This document shows, one piece after another, positions 18,283-27,172 of a stretch of 64,000 nt of DNA. The translations under genes were made by a program, and so were the position numbers. The number at the start of each line of letters is the position of its first letter. Within the stretch, counting starts at the first letter, position 1. Under the pieces are notes generated by a model. That model worked only from the letters and a program-made list of their open reading frames with translations. It had not been told where the DNA came from and did not search any database. Source of the DNA: Pseudomonadales bacterium (GTDB lineage: Bacteria; Pseudomonadota; Gammaproteobacteria; Pseudomonadales; Azotimanducaceae); assembly GCA_012103505.1 (NCBI GenBank), contig WLWP01000001.1, positions 496,001-560,000 of the forward strand. The letters run 5' to 3'.

Positions 18283-20226
18283 ATGTTGAGGTTGAGGTTG
18301 AAATTTTTGTTAGCGTGTTTGACGCTTTGTTTTTCACTGGGCGTGCGTGCGGCGGACGCCCCAGCACCGCTAACGATCGAGGACTTTGCGCGCAAACCGG
18401 TCATATCAAGGGTGGAGCTTTCCCCCGATGGGAAATACTTTTCGGGCATGATGTACCTACGGGGCCTGCAGACCTTAGCGATTGATGAGATCGATAGCGA
18501 AGACCGCCCATATCTCATCGCTGGTGATAACTGGGATATACGTTGGTACCAGTGGATGGGTCCGACTGACATATTGATGGGTGTTGCTCTACCGTCGGCA
18601 ATCCAGGGGGCGCCCGTGATTGTGACTCGATTGGTCCATGCGGATGTCGCGTCTCGCAAGATGCGCATGTTGTTCGGCAAAGATGACAATCGAGGCTTCT
18701 TCCAAATTCAAGATCGAGTCCTGAGTTTTCTGCCCGATAAGCCAGATCGATTTTTGATTTCCGCATCGCGATTAGACCCGGGTCGACCTAGGGTCTACGA
18801 AGCTACCTTCAAACAGTCCAGGTTACCGCGTTCCGCCGTACAGAAGAGTATGGACGGCGTCAAAACTTGGTGGGCCGATGCGTTAGGCAACGTTCGGGCG
18901 GGGATAGGCCATACGGCGGATCAACAAGCGAGCGTATTCACACTTAAATCAGCAGATGGGGCATGGCAAGACTATTCCGCGCTCTACGACGATGGCTTCG
19001 AGGTGGCCGCACTACCGACGTTTGACCAGGATTTGGTATACGCCAAAAAACCGAATGAAGGAGGCTTCCGACCTCTCTGGCTTTTTAATGTGGCAACCGG
19101 CGAGTGGGTGGAAGAGGTCGCGTCGAGTCCTAACTCGGATATCTCTTCGGTAGGATTATCACGCGATGGCCAAAAACTCTTGTGGGTAAACTTTGAGAAC
19201 GAAGCAGAAACGCGGATTATTTTTGACGAGTGGTACAAAGCGCTCAATGACACGATAGACAAGCTCTACCCGGAGACGCGCAATGGTATCGCGGCTATGG
19301 CGGAAAACGAGTCGAGGGGTGTGATGGTTTCGCGCTCCGGTTCTATTCCAGACCACTACTACCTATTCGACAAAGAGAAGAAGTCGATGTCGTTTCTGCA
19401 AACGAGTTATCCCAGCCTGCATGATCGTGCACCCGGTCGCGTGCATGCGGTGACCTTTACAGCACGGGACGGGTTAACAATCCCGGGCTACGTGACCTTG
19501 CCGAAAGATCTAGGACTAGACGATAAACCGAATATCCCATTTGTCGTCCACCCACATGGTGGTCCACACGCACGCGACTTTGAACGATTTGACTGGTTGG
19601 TCCAGATGATGGTGGCGCGAGGGTACGGCGTGTTGCAACTGAATTTTCGCGGCTCCACCGGTTATGGCCTGGAATTCTTGAACGCAGGCAAAAAAGAGTG
19701 GGGTCAGGCGATGCAAGACGACATCACGGATGGGACGAATTGGCTGGTTGAGCAAGGTTTAGCAGATGGCGAACGGCTCTGCATTGTGGGTGGTTCTTAC
19801 GGTGGTTATGCAGCTGCAATGGGCCTGGCCAAAGAACCCGATCTTTATCAATGTGGTGTGAGCTTAAACGGCGTCTTCGACATTGTTGGTCTGGTTAAGT
19901 CGAAAAGTCGTTTCATAGGCGGGCGCTTCGCGACACGATTTATCGGTAATCTATGGAAGGATCGGGCCGCGCTTGTGGCAAACTCGCCGATCAATCTGGT
20001 TGACCAAATCAAAGCACCACTCCTAATTGTGCATGGCGAGGATGATCGCGTGGTTAGAGTCCGCCAAAGCCGCCGCATGTCGAACGCCATGCCACAGGCA
20101 CGTTATGTGGAACTGCCGAATGGCGATCACAGCATCAGTCGGCCGGACAACCGGTTGAAATTCTCCCAAGAACTGATGGATTTCTTAGGCAAACATCTTG
20201 GAAATAGTACTTACAGTCTGTTCTAG
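18283..20226 (+). CDS. S9-family prolyl oligopeptidase-type peptidase
   Basis: A 647-residue secreted serine peptidase. The ATG at 18283 follows GGAGAGGG and begins a signal peptide (LRLRLKFLLACLTLCFSLGVRA). An N-terminal beta-propeller (about residues 35-370) is followed by an alpha/beta-hydrolase domain with the nucleophile Ser505 in GGSYGGY, Asp588 in VHGEDDRVV and His616 in NGDHSIS. It would cleave peptides, possibly dipeptides or acyl-peptides, in the periplasm. Its stop codon shares the palindrome CTAG with the stop of the convergent MFS gene. The DUF5916 barrel and TPR protein on the other strand may act in the same peptide route. Confidence 0.92.
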   Translation: MLRLRLKFLLACLTLCFSLGVRAADAPAPLTIEDFARKPVISRVELSPDGKYFSGMMYLRGLQTLAIDEIDSEDRPYLIAGDNWDIRWYQWMGPTDILMGVALPSAIQGAPVIVTRLVHADVASRKMRMLFGKDDNRGFFQIQDRVLSFLPDKPDRFLISASRLDPGRPRVYEATFKQSRLPRSAVQKSMDGVKTWWADALGNVRAGIGHTADQQASVFTLKSADGAWQDYSALYDDGFEVAALPTFDQDLVYAKKPNEGGFRPLWLFNVATGEWVEEVASSPNSDISSVGLSRDGQKLLWVNFENEAETRIIFDEWYKALNDTIDKLYPETRNGIAAMAENESRGVMVSRSGSIPDHYYLFDKEKKSMSFLQTSYPSLHDRAPGRVHAVTFTARDGLTIPGYVTLPKDLGLDDKPNIPFVVHPHGGPHARDFERFDWLVQMMVARGYGVLQLNFRGSTGYGLEFLNAGKKEWGQAMQDDITDGTNWLVEQGLADGERLCIVGGSYGGYAAAMGLAKEPDLYQCGVSLNGVFDIVGLVKSKSRFIGGRFATRFIGNLWKDRAALVANSPINLVDQIKAPLLIVHGEDDRVVRVRQSRRMSNAMPQARYVELPNGDHSISRPDNRLKFSQELMDFLGKHLGNSTYSLF

Positions 20227-21506
20227 GTAGCGGCGATAAGTCTTTGAGGGATAAGACGAAATGCAACTAGTACTGCGACAGTGAACAGAACGGCGAACAG
20301 ATTGAAAGCAGGTAAATAACTACCTTGGGTGTCATAGATATAGCCGATCAATGGCATCCAAGTGATTGTCATCGGGAACATACATAAACGCAGCGAGCCG
20401 TATGCGCGTGCATATTGATCGGTTGAAAAGATGCGCGAAATTATCGCCGCTCGCACGGGGATCATGCCACCAAAGCCCAATCCAAACAGCGCGCCTGCTA
20501 AAAACAAGAGGCCGATGTGGGTGAACGCGGAAAAGCAAAGCATAGCTGCGAGGCAGCACCCGCAAGACATCATGGTCGCGATACGTGGATTGACTCGATC
20601 TATCAGGGCGCCAAACATCGGCTTGCTGGCAATGGCAATCGCGGAGGTAAATGAAAGGATGGTGGTCGCCCAATACTCGTCGATGCCGAGTTCTGTGTAG
20701 TAGAGGAACAGGTGGACGTTGAAGCCTCCGAAAGTCCCAGCCATCAGACCGAACGTAAAAACCACTCCCCAAAAAGGTACCGATTGCATAAAAGCGGTGT
20801 AGACCGTGAGTTCTGTGCGAAAGCGTTGCCAGCGGTTCGAATTGTCTGCCGTTTGCTCGGCGGGTGGCGATTCGGTTGCAGCTTCCTCGACTGGGTCTCC
20901 ATCGGGTGCGAGTCCGAGATCTGACGGACGCTGTCTGACCAGTAAGAAAACCGCGGGCAGAACAATGAAGAGTACCACCCCGGCAAAAACAAGGTAACTC
21001 ACACGCCAGCCGAGGCTGTTTAGCATATATAACGCGATCGGTGCCATGACGGTGCCTGCTGCGGAATAGCCCATGATCGCGACTCCGAGCGCGAAACCGC
21101 GTCTGCGGTTGAACCAATTCACCATGAGCTTGGTGTTTGCGGTGGTGCCGATAGCACCCATGCCAAATCCTAGAAAGAGTGCAGCAATGACGCTGAATTG
21201 AATTAGGTTCTCAACTTGCGAGAGCAGGGCGAAGCCAATTACGACAAAGATCGTTCCCACCAGCATGACATTGCGAATCGGGTATCGATCGAGCAAGAAA
21301 CCAAGCGCCGGCGCAAAGCAAGCGCTGACAATGGAAACAGATGTAAAAACAAGTGAGATTTCCGTTCGGGAGGCGCCGAAGTCTATGATTTGGTCTCGAA
21401 CAAAAACACCGCGCGAATATAGATAGATACCGCCACCGATAAAACCCAGTGCAAAGGCAAGACCGGCGAGGTAGTAGCCATAGAAAGTGCCAGATGCTTG
21501 TTTCAG
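20223..21506 (-). CDS. MFS transporter, apparent CTG start
   Basis: A 427-residue major facilitator protein with twelve helices. The frame has no ATG/GTG and no TTG before 21296, but a start there would remove the first helix (TFYGYYLAGLAFALGFIGG) and the loop up to ALGFLLDRYP. The whole helix is encoded upstream from a CTG at 21506, which overlaps the roxA stop as CTGA and has GGGGAG five bases before it. I therefore place the start at CTG. The MCT/oxalate-formate-like pattern (VNWFNRRRGFALGVAIMG) suggests transport of a monocarboxylate or similar acid. An ATG changed to CTG by mutation or sequence error would look the same. Confidence 0.8.
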   Translation of the reverse strand: MKQASGTFYGYYLAGLAFALGFIGGGIYLYSRGVFVRDQIIDFGASRTEISLVFTSVSIVSACFAPALGFLLDRYPIRNVMLVGTIFVVIGFALLSQVENLIQFSVIAALFLGFGMGAIGTTANTKLMVNWFNRRRGFALGVAIMGYSAAGTVMAPIALYMLNSLGWRVSYLVFAGVVLFIVLPAVFLLVRQRPSDLGLAPDGDPVEEAATESPPAEQTADNSNRWQRFRTELTVYTAFMQSVPFWGVVFTFGLMAGTFGGFNVHLFLYYTELGIDEYWATTILSFTSAIAIASKPMFGALIDRVNPRIATMMSCGCCLAAMLCFSAFTHIGLLFLAGALFGLGFGGMIPVRAAIISRIFSTDQYARAYGSLRLCMFPMTITWMPLIGYIYDTQGSYLPAFNLFAVLFTVAVLVAFRLIPQRLIAAT

Positions 21507-22414
21507 TCAGTCTCCCCATTCGTGTAGCGGCGTTGGTCGATATATGCCTCGCGCTGTTCTTGCGAGAGATCCAACAGCTCTTGGTATTTGGGACGAGTCA
21601 TATAGCGGGCTAGCCAATCGGCAATGAACTGATCATCGCCAATAACAGATTCTAGAAATGCCCTGGCGTTATGTACATACGAGGGATGTATCTCGGGCCC
21701 AGCCATGTCTGCCGTGAGTGGCGGATCCGTTAGGTGTCTCACATCGTCGCGAGATTCCAGTTCAATAGCCAAATCGTAGAGCATCTCTGCTGCGGTTGGG
21801 GCACGAAATCCAACGGAGTAGGTGATCGATTCGTCGATCGACTCACCCCAATGGGCAATTCCTGGAGGCACATAAAGTATATCTCCGGGGACGAGCGTGT
21901 GTTCGCTGGTTTGTTGAAAATCTAACAGAGTCTTCAATCCCCCGGACGTGTCTACTTCTGCTTCCTGGTCACATGTTTGCCCAAGGCGCCAAGATCTCTG
22001 ACCGAATACCTGGATCAAGAACACATCATAGTGATCGAAGTGTGGTCCGACGCCACCTCCGGGTGTCGCGTAGCTGACCATGATGTCGTCGAAACGCCAT
22101 CTTGGTAGAAAGTCAAAGGCATCGATAACGGATTGTGTGCGGTTCAGCCAAAGGTCTACCCCTTGCACTAGAAGTGTCCAGCCTGAAGCCGCTTGTTTTT
22201 GGAAAAAGTCGTCCGGAAATGGACCATCTTGGCGCGACCACGTCTCGCCGCTGCTTTCTACGACACGTGACTCCACGTGGTCTTCTAGCGCGAGCCCGGC
22301 GAGTTCTTCTGGAGTCACAGGTGCCTGGACCGTAATGGCGTCGCGAAAGATAGAAGGTTCGCGTTGCCAGTTATCGCGCAGAAAGACCTGTGGATCTAGT
22401 CCACGAAGACTCAC
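21503..22414 (-). CDS. roxA: 50S ribosomal protein uL16 3-hydroxylase (JmjC/cupin, RoxA/YcfD)
   Basis: A 303-residue 2-oxoglutarate/Fe(II) oxygenase. The iron ligands are His125 and Asp127 in GPHFDHYDVFLIQ and His188 in PPGIAHWGES, the same spacing as in E. coli YcfD. The N-terminal FLRDNWQREPSIFRDA motif and the C-terminal dimer/winged region are present. It hydroxylates Arg81 of ribosomal protein uL16. It is a good marker for gammaproteobacteria. Start ATG 22414 lies shortly after the upstream gene's stop; its own stop overlaps the CTG start of the MFS gene. Confidence 0.93.
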   Translation of the reverse strand: MSLRGLDPQVFLRDNWQREPSIFRDAITVQAPVTPEELAGLALEDHVESRVVESSGETWSRQDGPFPDDFFQKQAASGWTLLVQGVDLWLNRTQSVIDAFDFLPRWRFDDIMVSYATPGGGVGPHFDHYDVFLIQVFGQRSWRLGQTCDQEAEVDTSGGLKTLLDFQQTSEHTLVPGDILYVPPGIAHWGESIDESITYSVGFRAPTAAEMLYDLAIELESRDDVRHLTDPPLTADMAGPEIHPSYVHNARAFLESVIGDDQFIADWLARYMTRPKYQELLDLSQEQREAYIDQRRYTNGETD

Positions 22415-22435
22415 TGCGACCGTGCGAAAGAGAAG

Positions 22436-23428
22436 TTATTCACTACTCGCCAATTTTGCTTGGACCCGAGCACCGCGGAGGATGTTTCCGACTGCTTGGT
22501 TACCTTCGTGACAAGCGTACTCATAGATTTTGGCACCCGCGCGAGACTCCATGGGAATTTCGACGGTCCACTCTGATTCATAGATGCTTGGATCCGAGAT
22601 CGTGGCCTGCCAAATGATTGTATCTTCATCGACTTGGCGGAAGCGCTCGATCACCTTTAACTCCCGCGTAGACGGGATGCCTTTGATACGGCCTTGAGAA
22701 AAGCTGTTGGCGATCCAGCCTTGATCATTGAAACCCATTGTCTCTACAACCAGAGTGTCGTCTTCCCAGCGACCGCGCGGCTGACCATTCCAGGACTCAA
22801 TAGCAAGTCGTGGCTGATTGTCTAAGGGAATGAACCTTGCCTCATGAATCATCTCGTAATAAATCATGACGGTGTCGGGTTGCTGAATGATTCGATAGTA
22901 GTTGTTGTACCCCGCTGGAAACATACTGCCGGGTATCCCCCGTGTGATACAGCGATCCCAGACACTCATATTTTCTGGATCATCAAAAGAGCGGTCAGCA
23001 ATCGCATCGCGAATTGATACTGCGGTTGATCTGACGGGGACTCGTCCAGTTCGCGGTACGATAACTTGCGATGTCCGGCCTGTGCTGGCGACAGATGAAC
23101 CGTTGTCGAGCCAACCCAAATTATAGCCGCCGACGTTGCCGCCCTTAGGTGGTGCTTCACCATTTGGCGTCACCGACGCTGCGTCTTTCTGGAGTGCTTC
23201 AGCTTTGCGATTAGCGAGAGCCGTTGCCTCCTCTTGGGTAAAGAATTCTTTATCCGCCTGGGTAACAGGCCGTTCGAAAGGGGTGAGCGTTTCGTTTGAC
23301 CACACCCCTTGTAGATCTGGAGCGCCCCATTGTGTGCGTGGTTGTTCCCACTCGGCGTGACTAACACAGGTAAAAAATATGGATACTATTGCGCATCCGA
23401 GTTTAGTCTGGTGAAAGTTCTTCATCAT
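22436..23428 (-). CDS. Secreted protein of unknown function
   Basis: A 330-residue protein with a signal peptide (LGCAIVSIFFTCVSHA). The mature part starts WEQPRTQWGAPDLQGVWSNETLTPFERP, a sequence common in uncharacterised exported proteins of marine and soil bacteria, and contains the repeated motif WNGQPRGRWEDDTLVVETMGF followed by a beta-rich C-terminus (STRELKVIERFRQVDEDTI). It may bind lipid or polyphenol-like compounds but no function is established. Twenty-one bases upstream of roxA on the same strand, so possibly co-transcribed. The 180-base gap upstream, to the divergent gene at 23646, contains no clear feature. Confidence 0.75.
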   Translation of the reverse strand: MMKNFHQTKLGCAIVSIFFTCVSHAEWEQPRTQWGAPDLQGVWSNETLTPFERPVTQADKEFFTQEEATALANRKAEALQKDAASVTPNGEAPPKGGNVGGYNLGWLDNGSSVASTGRTSQVIVPRTGRVPVRSTAVSIRDAIADRSFDDPENMSVWDRCITRGIPGSMFPAGYNNYYRIIQQPDTVMIYYEMIHEARFIPLDNQPRLAIESWNGQPRGRWEDDTLVVETMGFNDQGWIANSFSQGRIKGIPSTRELKVIERFRQVDEDTIIWQATISDPSIYESEWTVEIPMESRAGAKIYEYACHEGNQAVGNILRGARVQAKLASSE

Positions 23429-23645
23429 GTATTCCTCCTACTCTCTTTATACCGGAACTTGTAGAAAACTACCCGGAGAAGTGATCGACGGCGATCGACG
23501 TGCGTCAGATCTGCGGGTTCGATGTGGTGGTGATATCACGGTGACATTGCATTATGGAAATACAGTGGATTGAACTTGTTGGCGCCCATCAAGTGCCCGT
23601 TTTCTTGTTAAGTTGCCCCCGAATTCACTAAACGGGAGTAAGTAC

Positions 23646-24515
23646 TTGAAGTATCTTGCTGGCATCGTGGCTTTAGCCGCAGTCATCCTACTTGGCATAT
23701 ATCTGAACCTAGATAACGCCATGACACCTCTACAAGGAGGCCCCACCACCCCGCAACACGAAAATTCAATTGTTGAAGTTGATTTGGAGCCAGTTCGTAC
23801 TCAACCCTTACGAGCTCTCAATAAACAAGTTGACGAACCGGAAGCCGTCGATGCCGATACTGAGGGTCCGGTGTTTTATCCGGACGATGAGTACATGCAA
23901 CTCGCCGCTGAACATATGATGGCTGAGTACCGGATGAGTGTTGAAGAGGTCCAGACGTTGTCTGACCTTCATGTTCTTTTAGAACTAGTCGAACCCCAGT
24001 ACTGCGAAAAGTATAACGGCGACGTGGAGCTGTTTGACTGTGAAGATTACCACTTTCAAAGTCCGACCCTAGTACACCCGTACTATGACTACCCGCTCGA
24101 GGCGCTTGAATCCATCGCAAATAGCGATGGCGTTGCAGCAGCAGTCCTCGCGAAAAGAATTGGCGCAAAAAATGTCAACAAAGCGCGGGAATATGCAATG
24201 CGCAGTGCGATCATTACGGGCAAGATCGGACCGTTGCTGCTCCATCAACAAGACTATGCCGAGGTTGCGCTTAAGCAATACTCAGCCCCGATTCGGCTTG
24301 AGACTGGGATAGAAAAAGGACTGCCGTTCGCGGTAGCGATGTACGCATTGGATGCGGTCACCTCAGAGCTGGGAAATCCATTACCACCCCTTGAGCCAAA
24401 ATACCTTGAGGCGGCACCGGTCAGCATAAGAGAAGCCGTGGAGGCTCATACCGAGATTTTGAAAGAGGAGTACCGTCAAATTAGACGTGAACTTGCGTTG
24501 GAGGATCCAGCGTGA
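23646..24515 (+). CDS. Membrane-anchored protein of unknown function
   Basis: A 289-residue protein with one N-terminal membrane helix (LAGIVALAAVILLGIYL) and a helical extracytoplasmic domain. It is acidic and includes a conserved-looking stretch with two cysteines (EPQYCEKYNGDVELFDCEDYHF) and TPR/Sel1-like helices later (AAAVLAKRIGAKNVNKAREYAMRS). TTG 23646 is chosen because GGGAG precedes it by seven bases; an upstream TTG at 23613 lacks such a site. Its last codons overlap the next gene by four bases (GTGA), so the two are coupled. No family recognised. Confidence 0.65.
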   Translation: MKYLAGIVALAAVILLGIYLNLDNAMTPLQGGPTTPQHENSIVEVDLEPVRTQPLRALNKQVDEPEAVDADTEGPVFYPDDEYMQLAAEHMMAEYRMSVEEVQTLSDLHVLLELVEPQYCEKYNGDVELFDCEDYHFQSPTLVHPYYDYPLEALESIANSDGVAAAVLAKRIGAKNVNKAREYAMRSAIITGKIGPLLLHQQDYAEVALKQYSAPIRLETGIEKGLPFAVAMYALDAVTSELGNPLPPLEPKYLEAAPVSIREAVEAHTEILKEEYRQIRRELALEDPA

Positions 24516-25153
24516 GAAACACTAAATTGTTGGGTCTTTTGTTACTTGTTACAACGCTCTATGCATCATCTGTTACCGCATGGCAGACACCCGAACACCC
24601 AAGTTCACGCAACTTTTGTGAAGCCTGTGGCGACTTTAGTCGGGCTGCCGGTGCGTACGACGCAACAAAATATGTGACTAATTCTGCTTTTGGGGATCAC
24701 GCCTATCCGTTGTTCTATAACGCCCTTGGCACCCGATTTCAGTACACCCCATTTCAATGGATGAACTCGAACGGTGGACAAATTCGGCTTGAAAATGGCA
24801 TTGGACAACGAGTGCTCGTTCGATGGGAGTTGTCACTACTTTCTGGCTTTCGGCTCATTTTTGGGAGTGATGTTCATATGACATTTCTATTAATCAATGA
24901 GTCCACGGGGGCTATAACGCCGTTGGTAGTTCTCGCACGGAGATATCAGATTCTGGAATTGTCAGATCCTTTTCGGGACGACAACGGCAACTATTTCGAC
25001 GAGATTTGGGATGAAGAATATGTTGGCGTCGGTGGTGGTATAGGTGGTCTCGCATTCACTACCTTTTCCTCCCTTTCTGTCTCAGGCTCATCAGGTACGG
25101 TATCTATCGGTCCGGATTACTTGAATCCAGAAGCGGAGACAACCGGACACTGA
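24512..25153 (+). CDS. Secreted protein of unknown function
   Basis: A 213-residue protein starting at a GTG that overlaps the previous stop. A clear signal peptide (LLGLLLLVTTLYASSVTA) precedes a mature part with CEAC near its start and many aromatic and glycine residues, ending in glycine/serine-rich strands (GVGGGIGGLAFTTFSSLSVSGSSG). It looks like a small beta-structured surface or periplasmic protein. It is coupled to the membrane-anchored protein before it and followed by a strong terminator. No homologue recognised. Confidence 0.6.
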   Translation: MRNTKLLGLLLLVTTLYASSVTAWQTPEHPSSRNFCEACGDFSRAAGAYDATKYVTNSAFGDHAYPLFYNALGTRFQYTPFQWMNSNGGQIRLENGIGQRVLVRWELSLLSGFRLIFGSDVHMTFLLINESTGAITPLVVLARRYQILELSDPFRDDNGNYFDEIWDEEYVGVGGGIGGLAFTTFSSLSVSGSSGTVSIGPDYLNPEAETTGH

Positions 25154-25163
25154 TAGCTAAACT

Positions 25164-25196
25164 AAAGTGTGCACCGACATGGTTGGTGCGCACTTT
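25164..25196 (+). terminator. Bidirectional Rho-independent terminator
   Basis: A 12-bp stem AAAGTGTGCACC/GGTGCGCACTTT with one G-T wobble and loop GACATGGTT. A-run on one side and T-run on the other suit both the plus-strand pair and the minus-strand binding-protein operon that converges here. Confidence 0.8.
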
Positions 25197-25227
25197 GTCA
25201 ATTCCAAAGGATCGAAGAGGTTAGCAG

Positions 25228-25953
25228 TTAGGCGGCAGGAGCAACCGTTAGACGGCCGTCCACGCCAAACTGCTCAATCAAGTCGGCGACGAAGCCTGAG
25301 CTCTTAGCCTCTTCGACAAATGCACGTAGGTATTCTGCTGCGACTTCGCGACCTTTGGGAGTGCCTATCGCTTGTTGAACAGCTGTGAACTGACCATCGA
25401 GTAGGCGAGAACCAGGCAATTCCTCGACGGTATTTACCAACCCAGCACGTAGACCTGCTAACGCATCCATCTTTTGTTCGACGAAATCATCGAAGGCTTG
25501 GCGCCCTGGTGCTCGATGCAATTGTGCGTGTTGAATATTATCGGTGAGCCAAAGCTCGAACGCGGCACGTGCTGGCACTGCGATTTTAATGCCGGGTTGA
25601 TCAACGTCTGCCAGGGTTTGGATCGACGATCCAGCTGGCACGAGATAGGTGGCTTCTATTTCTGAGTATGCGGCGGAAAACGAAATGTGCTCCGCGCGTG
25701 CCGGTTCTGCGCCGATCAGACCGATATCCCAGACATCATTCACGGCAGCATCAGCTAGCTCGCCGGGTGTCTTAAAGGTGACGTATTGAACCTCAACATC
25801 AAGTCGTCGCGCGACTTCTGCGGCCATACTTGGCGACACACCTTCCGGTTCTCCACCGGCAGACTTGCCGGTCACGAGCAAAAAATTGGAAAGGTTTATA
25901 CCAGCGCGTAGTACGCCAGTAGGCGCGAGTTCGGCGCGGACCTCATCTAGCAT
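25228..25953 (-). CDS. Solute-binding protein family 3-like, without signal peptide
   Basis: A 241-residue SBP_bac_3 domain: VLRAGINLSNFLLVTG first strand, EGVSPSMAAEVARRLDVEVQYV, WDIGLIGAEPARAEHISFSAAYSEIEATYLVPAG, and the second-lobe IKIAVPARAAFELWL. It begins directly with MLDEVRAELAPTG, without the basic-hydrophobic export signal, and no alternative upstream start gives one. No ABC permease or ATPase is nearby. A cytoplasmic ligand-binding or enzyme role is therefore more likely than transport. The next gene upstream is an amidohydrolase, 20 bases away, so they share a transcript. Confidence 0.8.
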   Translation of the reverse strand: MLDEVRAELAPTGVLRAGINLSNFLLVTGKSAGGEPEGVSPSMAAEVARRLDVEVQYVTFKTPGELADAAVNDVWDIGLIGAEPARAEHISFSAAYSEIEATYLVPAGSSIQTLADVDQPGIKIAVPARAAFELWLTDNIQHAQLHRAPGRQAFDDFVEQKMDALAGLRAGLVNTVEELPGSRLLDGQFTAVQQAIGTPKGREVAAEYLRAFVEEAKSSGFVADLIEQFGVDGRLTVAPAA

Positions 25954-25973
25954 TGTTACTTCCCTTATTCGCT

Positions 25974-27110
25974 TTAAGCTGCAGGTAGCTTGGATTGGTC
26001 GACACTATAGAGATCGCAGACTGTGTCGAAGCACATTTTCTTGACTTCATCAGCAGGCACATCGCTCATAACATCATCGAGAATGCCCATCGATTTGGGC
26101 CAGATTGAGTCGTGGTGAGGATAGTCATTACCCCACATCAGATTCTCTATGCCGATCCCATGCCGCGTCGCAACGCCGAATTTGTCATCTTCAAACGTAG
26201 CGATAAAGTTGCGACGAAAGTACTCGCTTGGCTTCATAGTCAAATAGTCGACTGCATGTTGTGGGGTACGGTAGGCAGCATGATCAAGTCGTTCGAGCGT
26301 GTGGGCAAGCCAGCCGATTTCGTATTCGGCGATGACGAATTTTAGTTTCGGAAAACGCTCGACTACACCACCACAAATGAGATCGATCATCGCGTTAACA
26401 GCGGTCGTAAATGCCATGGTGTATCCCTTGATTGTGCCTCCCGGTGTCCCCCAGTGTTTCGGCATGCCGCCATCGGGCGACGTCCCAACGAATATGTGCA
26501 TGGTTAAAGGAAGGTTCATCTCTTCCGCGGCTGCCCAGAAGGGGTCGTAATCTTCGTGATGATAGGGGCGATCGGTGGGCGTGTGCGTTGGGATCATGAA
26601 CCCGCGTACGCCAAGCTTAGCGGCTCGGGTCATCTCTTCAATAGCAAGGTCAATATCTGGAATGGGGAGGCATCCGATACCGATGAGTCGGTCGGGTGCA
26701 TTGTGGCAATACTCGATAATCCAATCGTTGTGACGTTGGAACGCGGCATTCATTATTTCTGTGTCACCAACAGCCCAAGTGAACATGTTAAGGCTGGGGT
26801 ACATTACCTCACCTACGATGCCATCTTGTGCTTGCTCGAGTAGACGCTTGTCGCCATCAAGAACACCCGGATTTAATCCTTCGTAGCCGCTGTTAATTAG
26901 ATCCTGGGTTGCCGGATCATCTAATCGATTCCCGGCGATACCCATTCGGGCGACGGGTAAGGCGACACGATCACCCAGTACATACCAATCACCAGGTTTG
27001 CCTTTGTAGTCCCGAACAATCCGCGGTGCCTTGTCACCGTACCGTTCTGCGAGACCCGTAAAACAGTCGGCATGTTCGACGATGTGTGAGTCACCTGAGT
27101 AATATTGCAT
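25974..27110 (-). CDS. Amidohydrolase-family protein (amidohydrolase_2, ACMSD-like)
   Basis: A 378-residue TIM-barrel metal-dependent hydrolase or decarboxylase. Metal-ligand segments include the N-terminal DSHIVE, His in PLTMHIFVG, and the C-terminal Asp in MWGNDYPHHDSIWP. The middle RHNDWIIEYCHNAPDRLIGIGCLP is typical of the amidohydrolase_2 branch, which includes decarboxylases acting on aromatic or cyclic carboxylates. The first strand lacks the HxH of hydrolases and has DSHIVEH instead. It is the middle gene between the binding-like protein and a hydroxyacid dehydrogenase. Substrate unknown. Confidence 0.88.
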   Translation of the reverse strand: MQYYSGDSHIVEHADCFTGLAERYGDKAPRIVRDYKGKPGDWYVLGDRVALPVARMGIAGNRLDDPATQDLINSGYEGLNPGVLDGDKRLLEQAQDGIVGEVMYPSLNMFTWAVGDTEIMNAAFQRHNDWIIEYCHNAPDRLIGIGCLPIPDIDLAIEEMTRAAKLGVRGFMIPTHTPTDRPYHHEDYDPFWAAAEEMNLPLTMHIFVGTSPDGGMPKHWGTPGGTIKGYTMAFTTAVNAMIDLICGGVVERFPKLKFVIAEYEIGWLAHTLERLDHAAYRTPQHAVDYLTMKPSEYFRRNFIATFEDDKFGVATRHGIGIENLMWGNDYPHHDSIWPKSMGILDDVMSDVPADEVKKMCFDTVCDLYSVDQSKLPAA

Positions 27111-27172
27111 GGTGGTATCCTGTGTGTAAATTCTTGTTACTATCTTGTTCGCGAGTCGCGCTGTGAGAGCCC

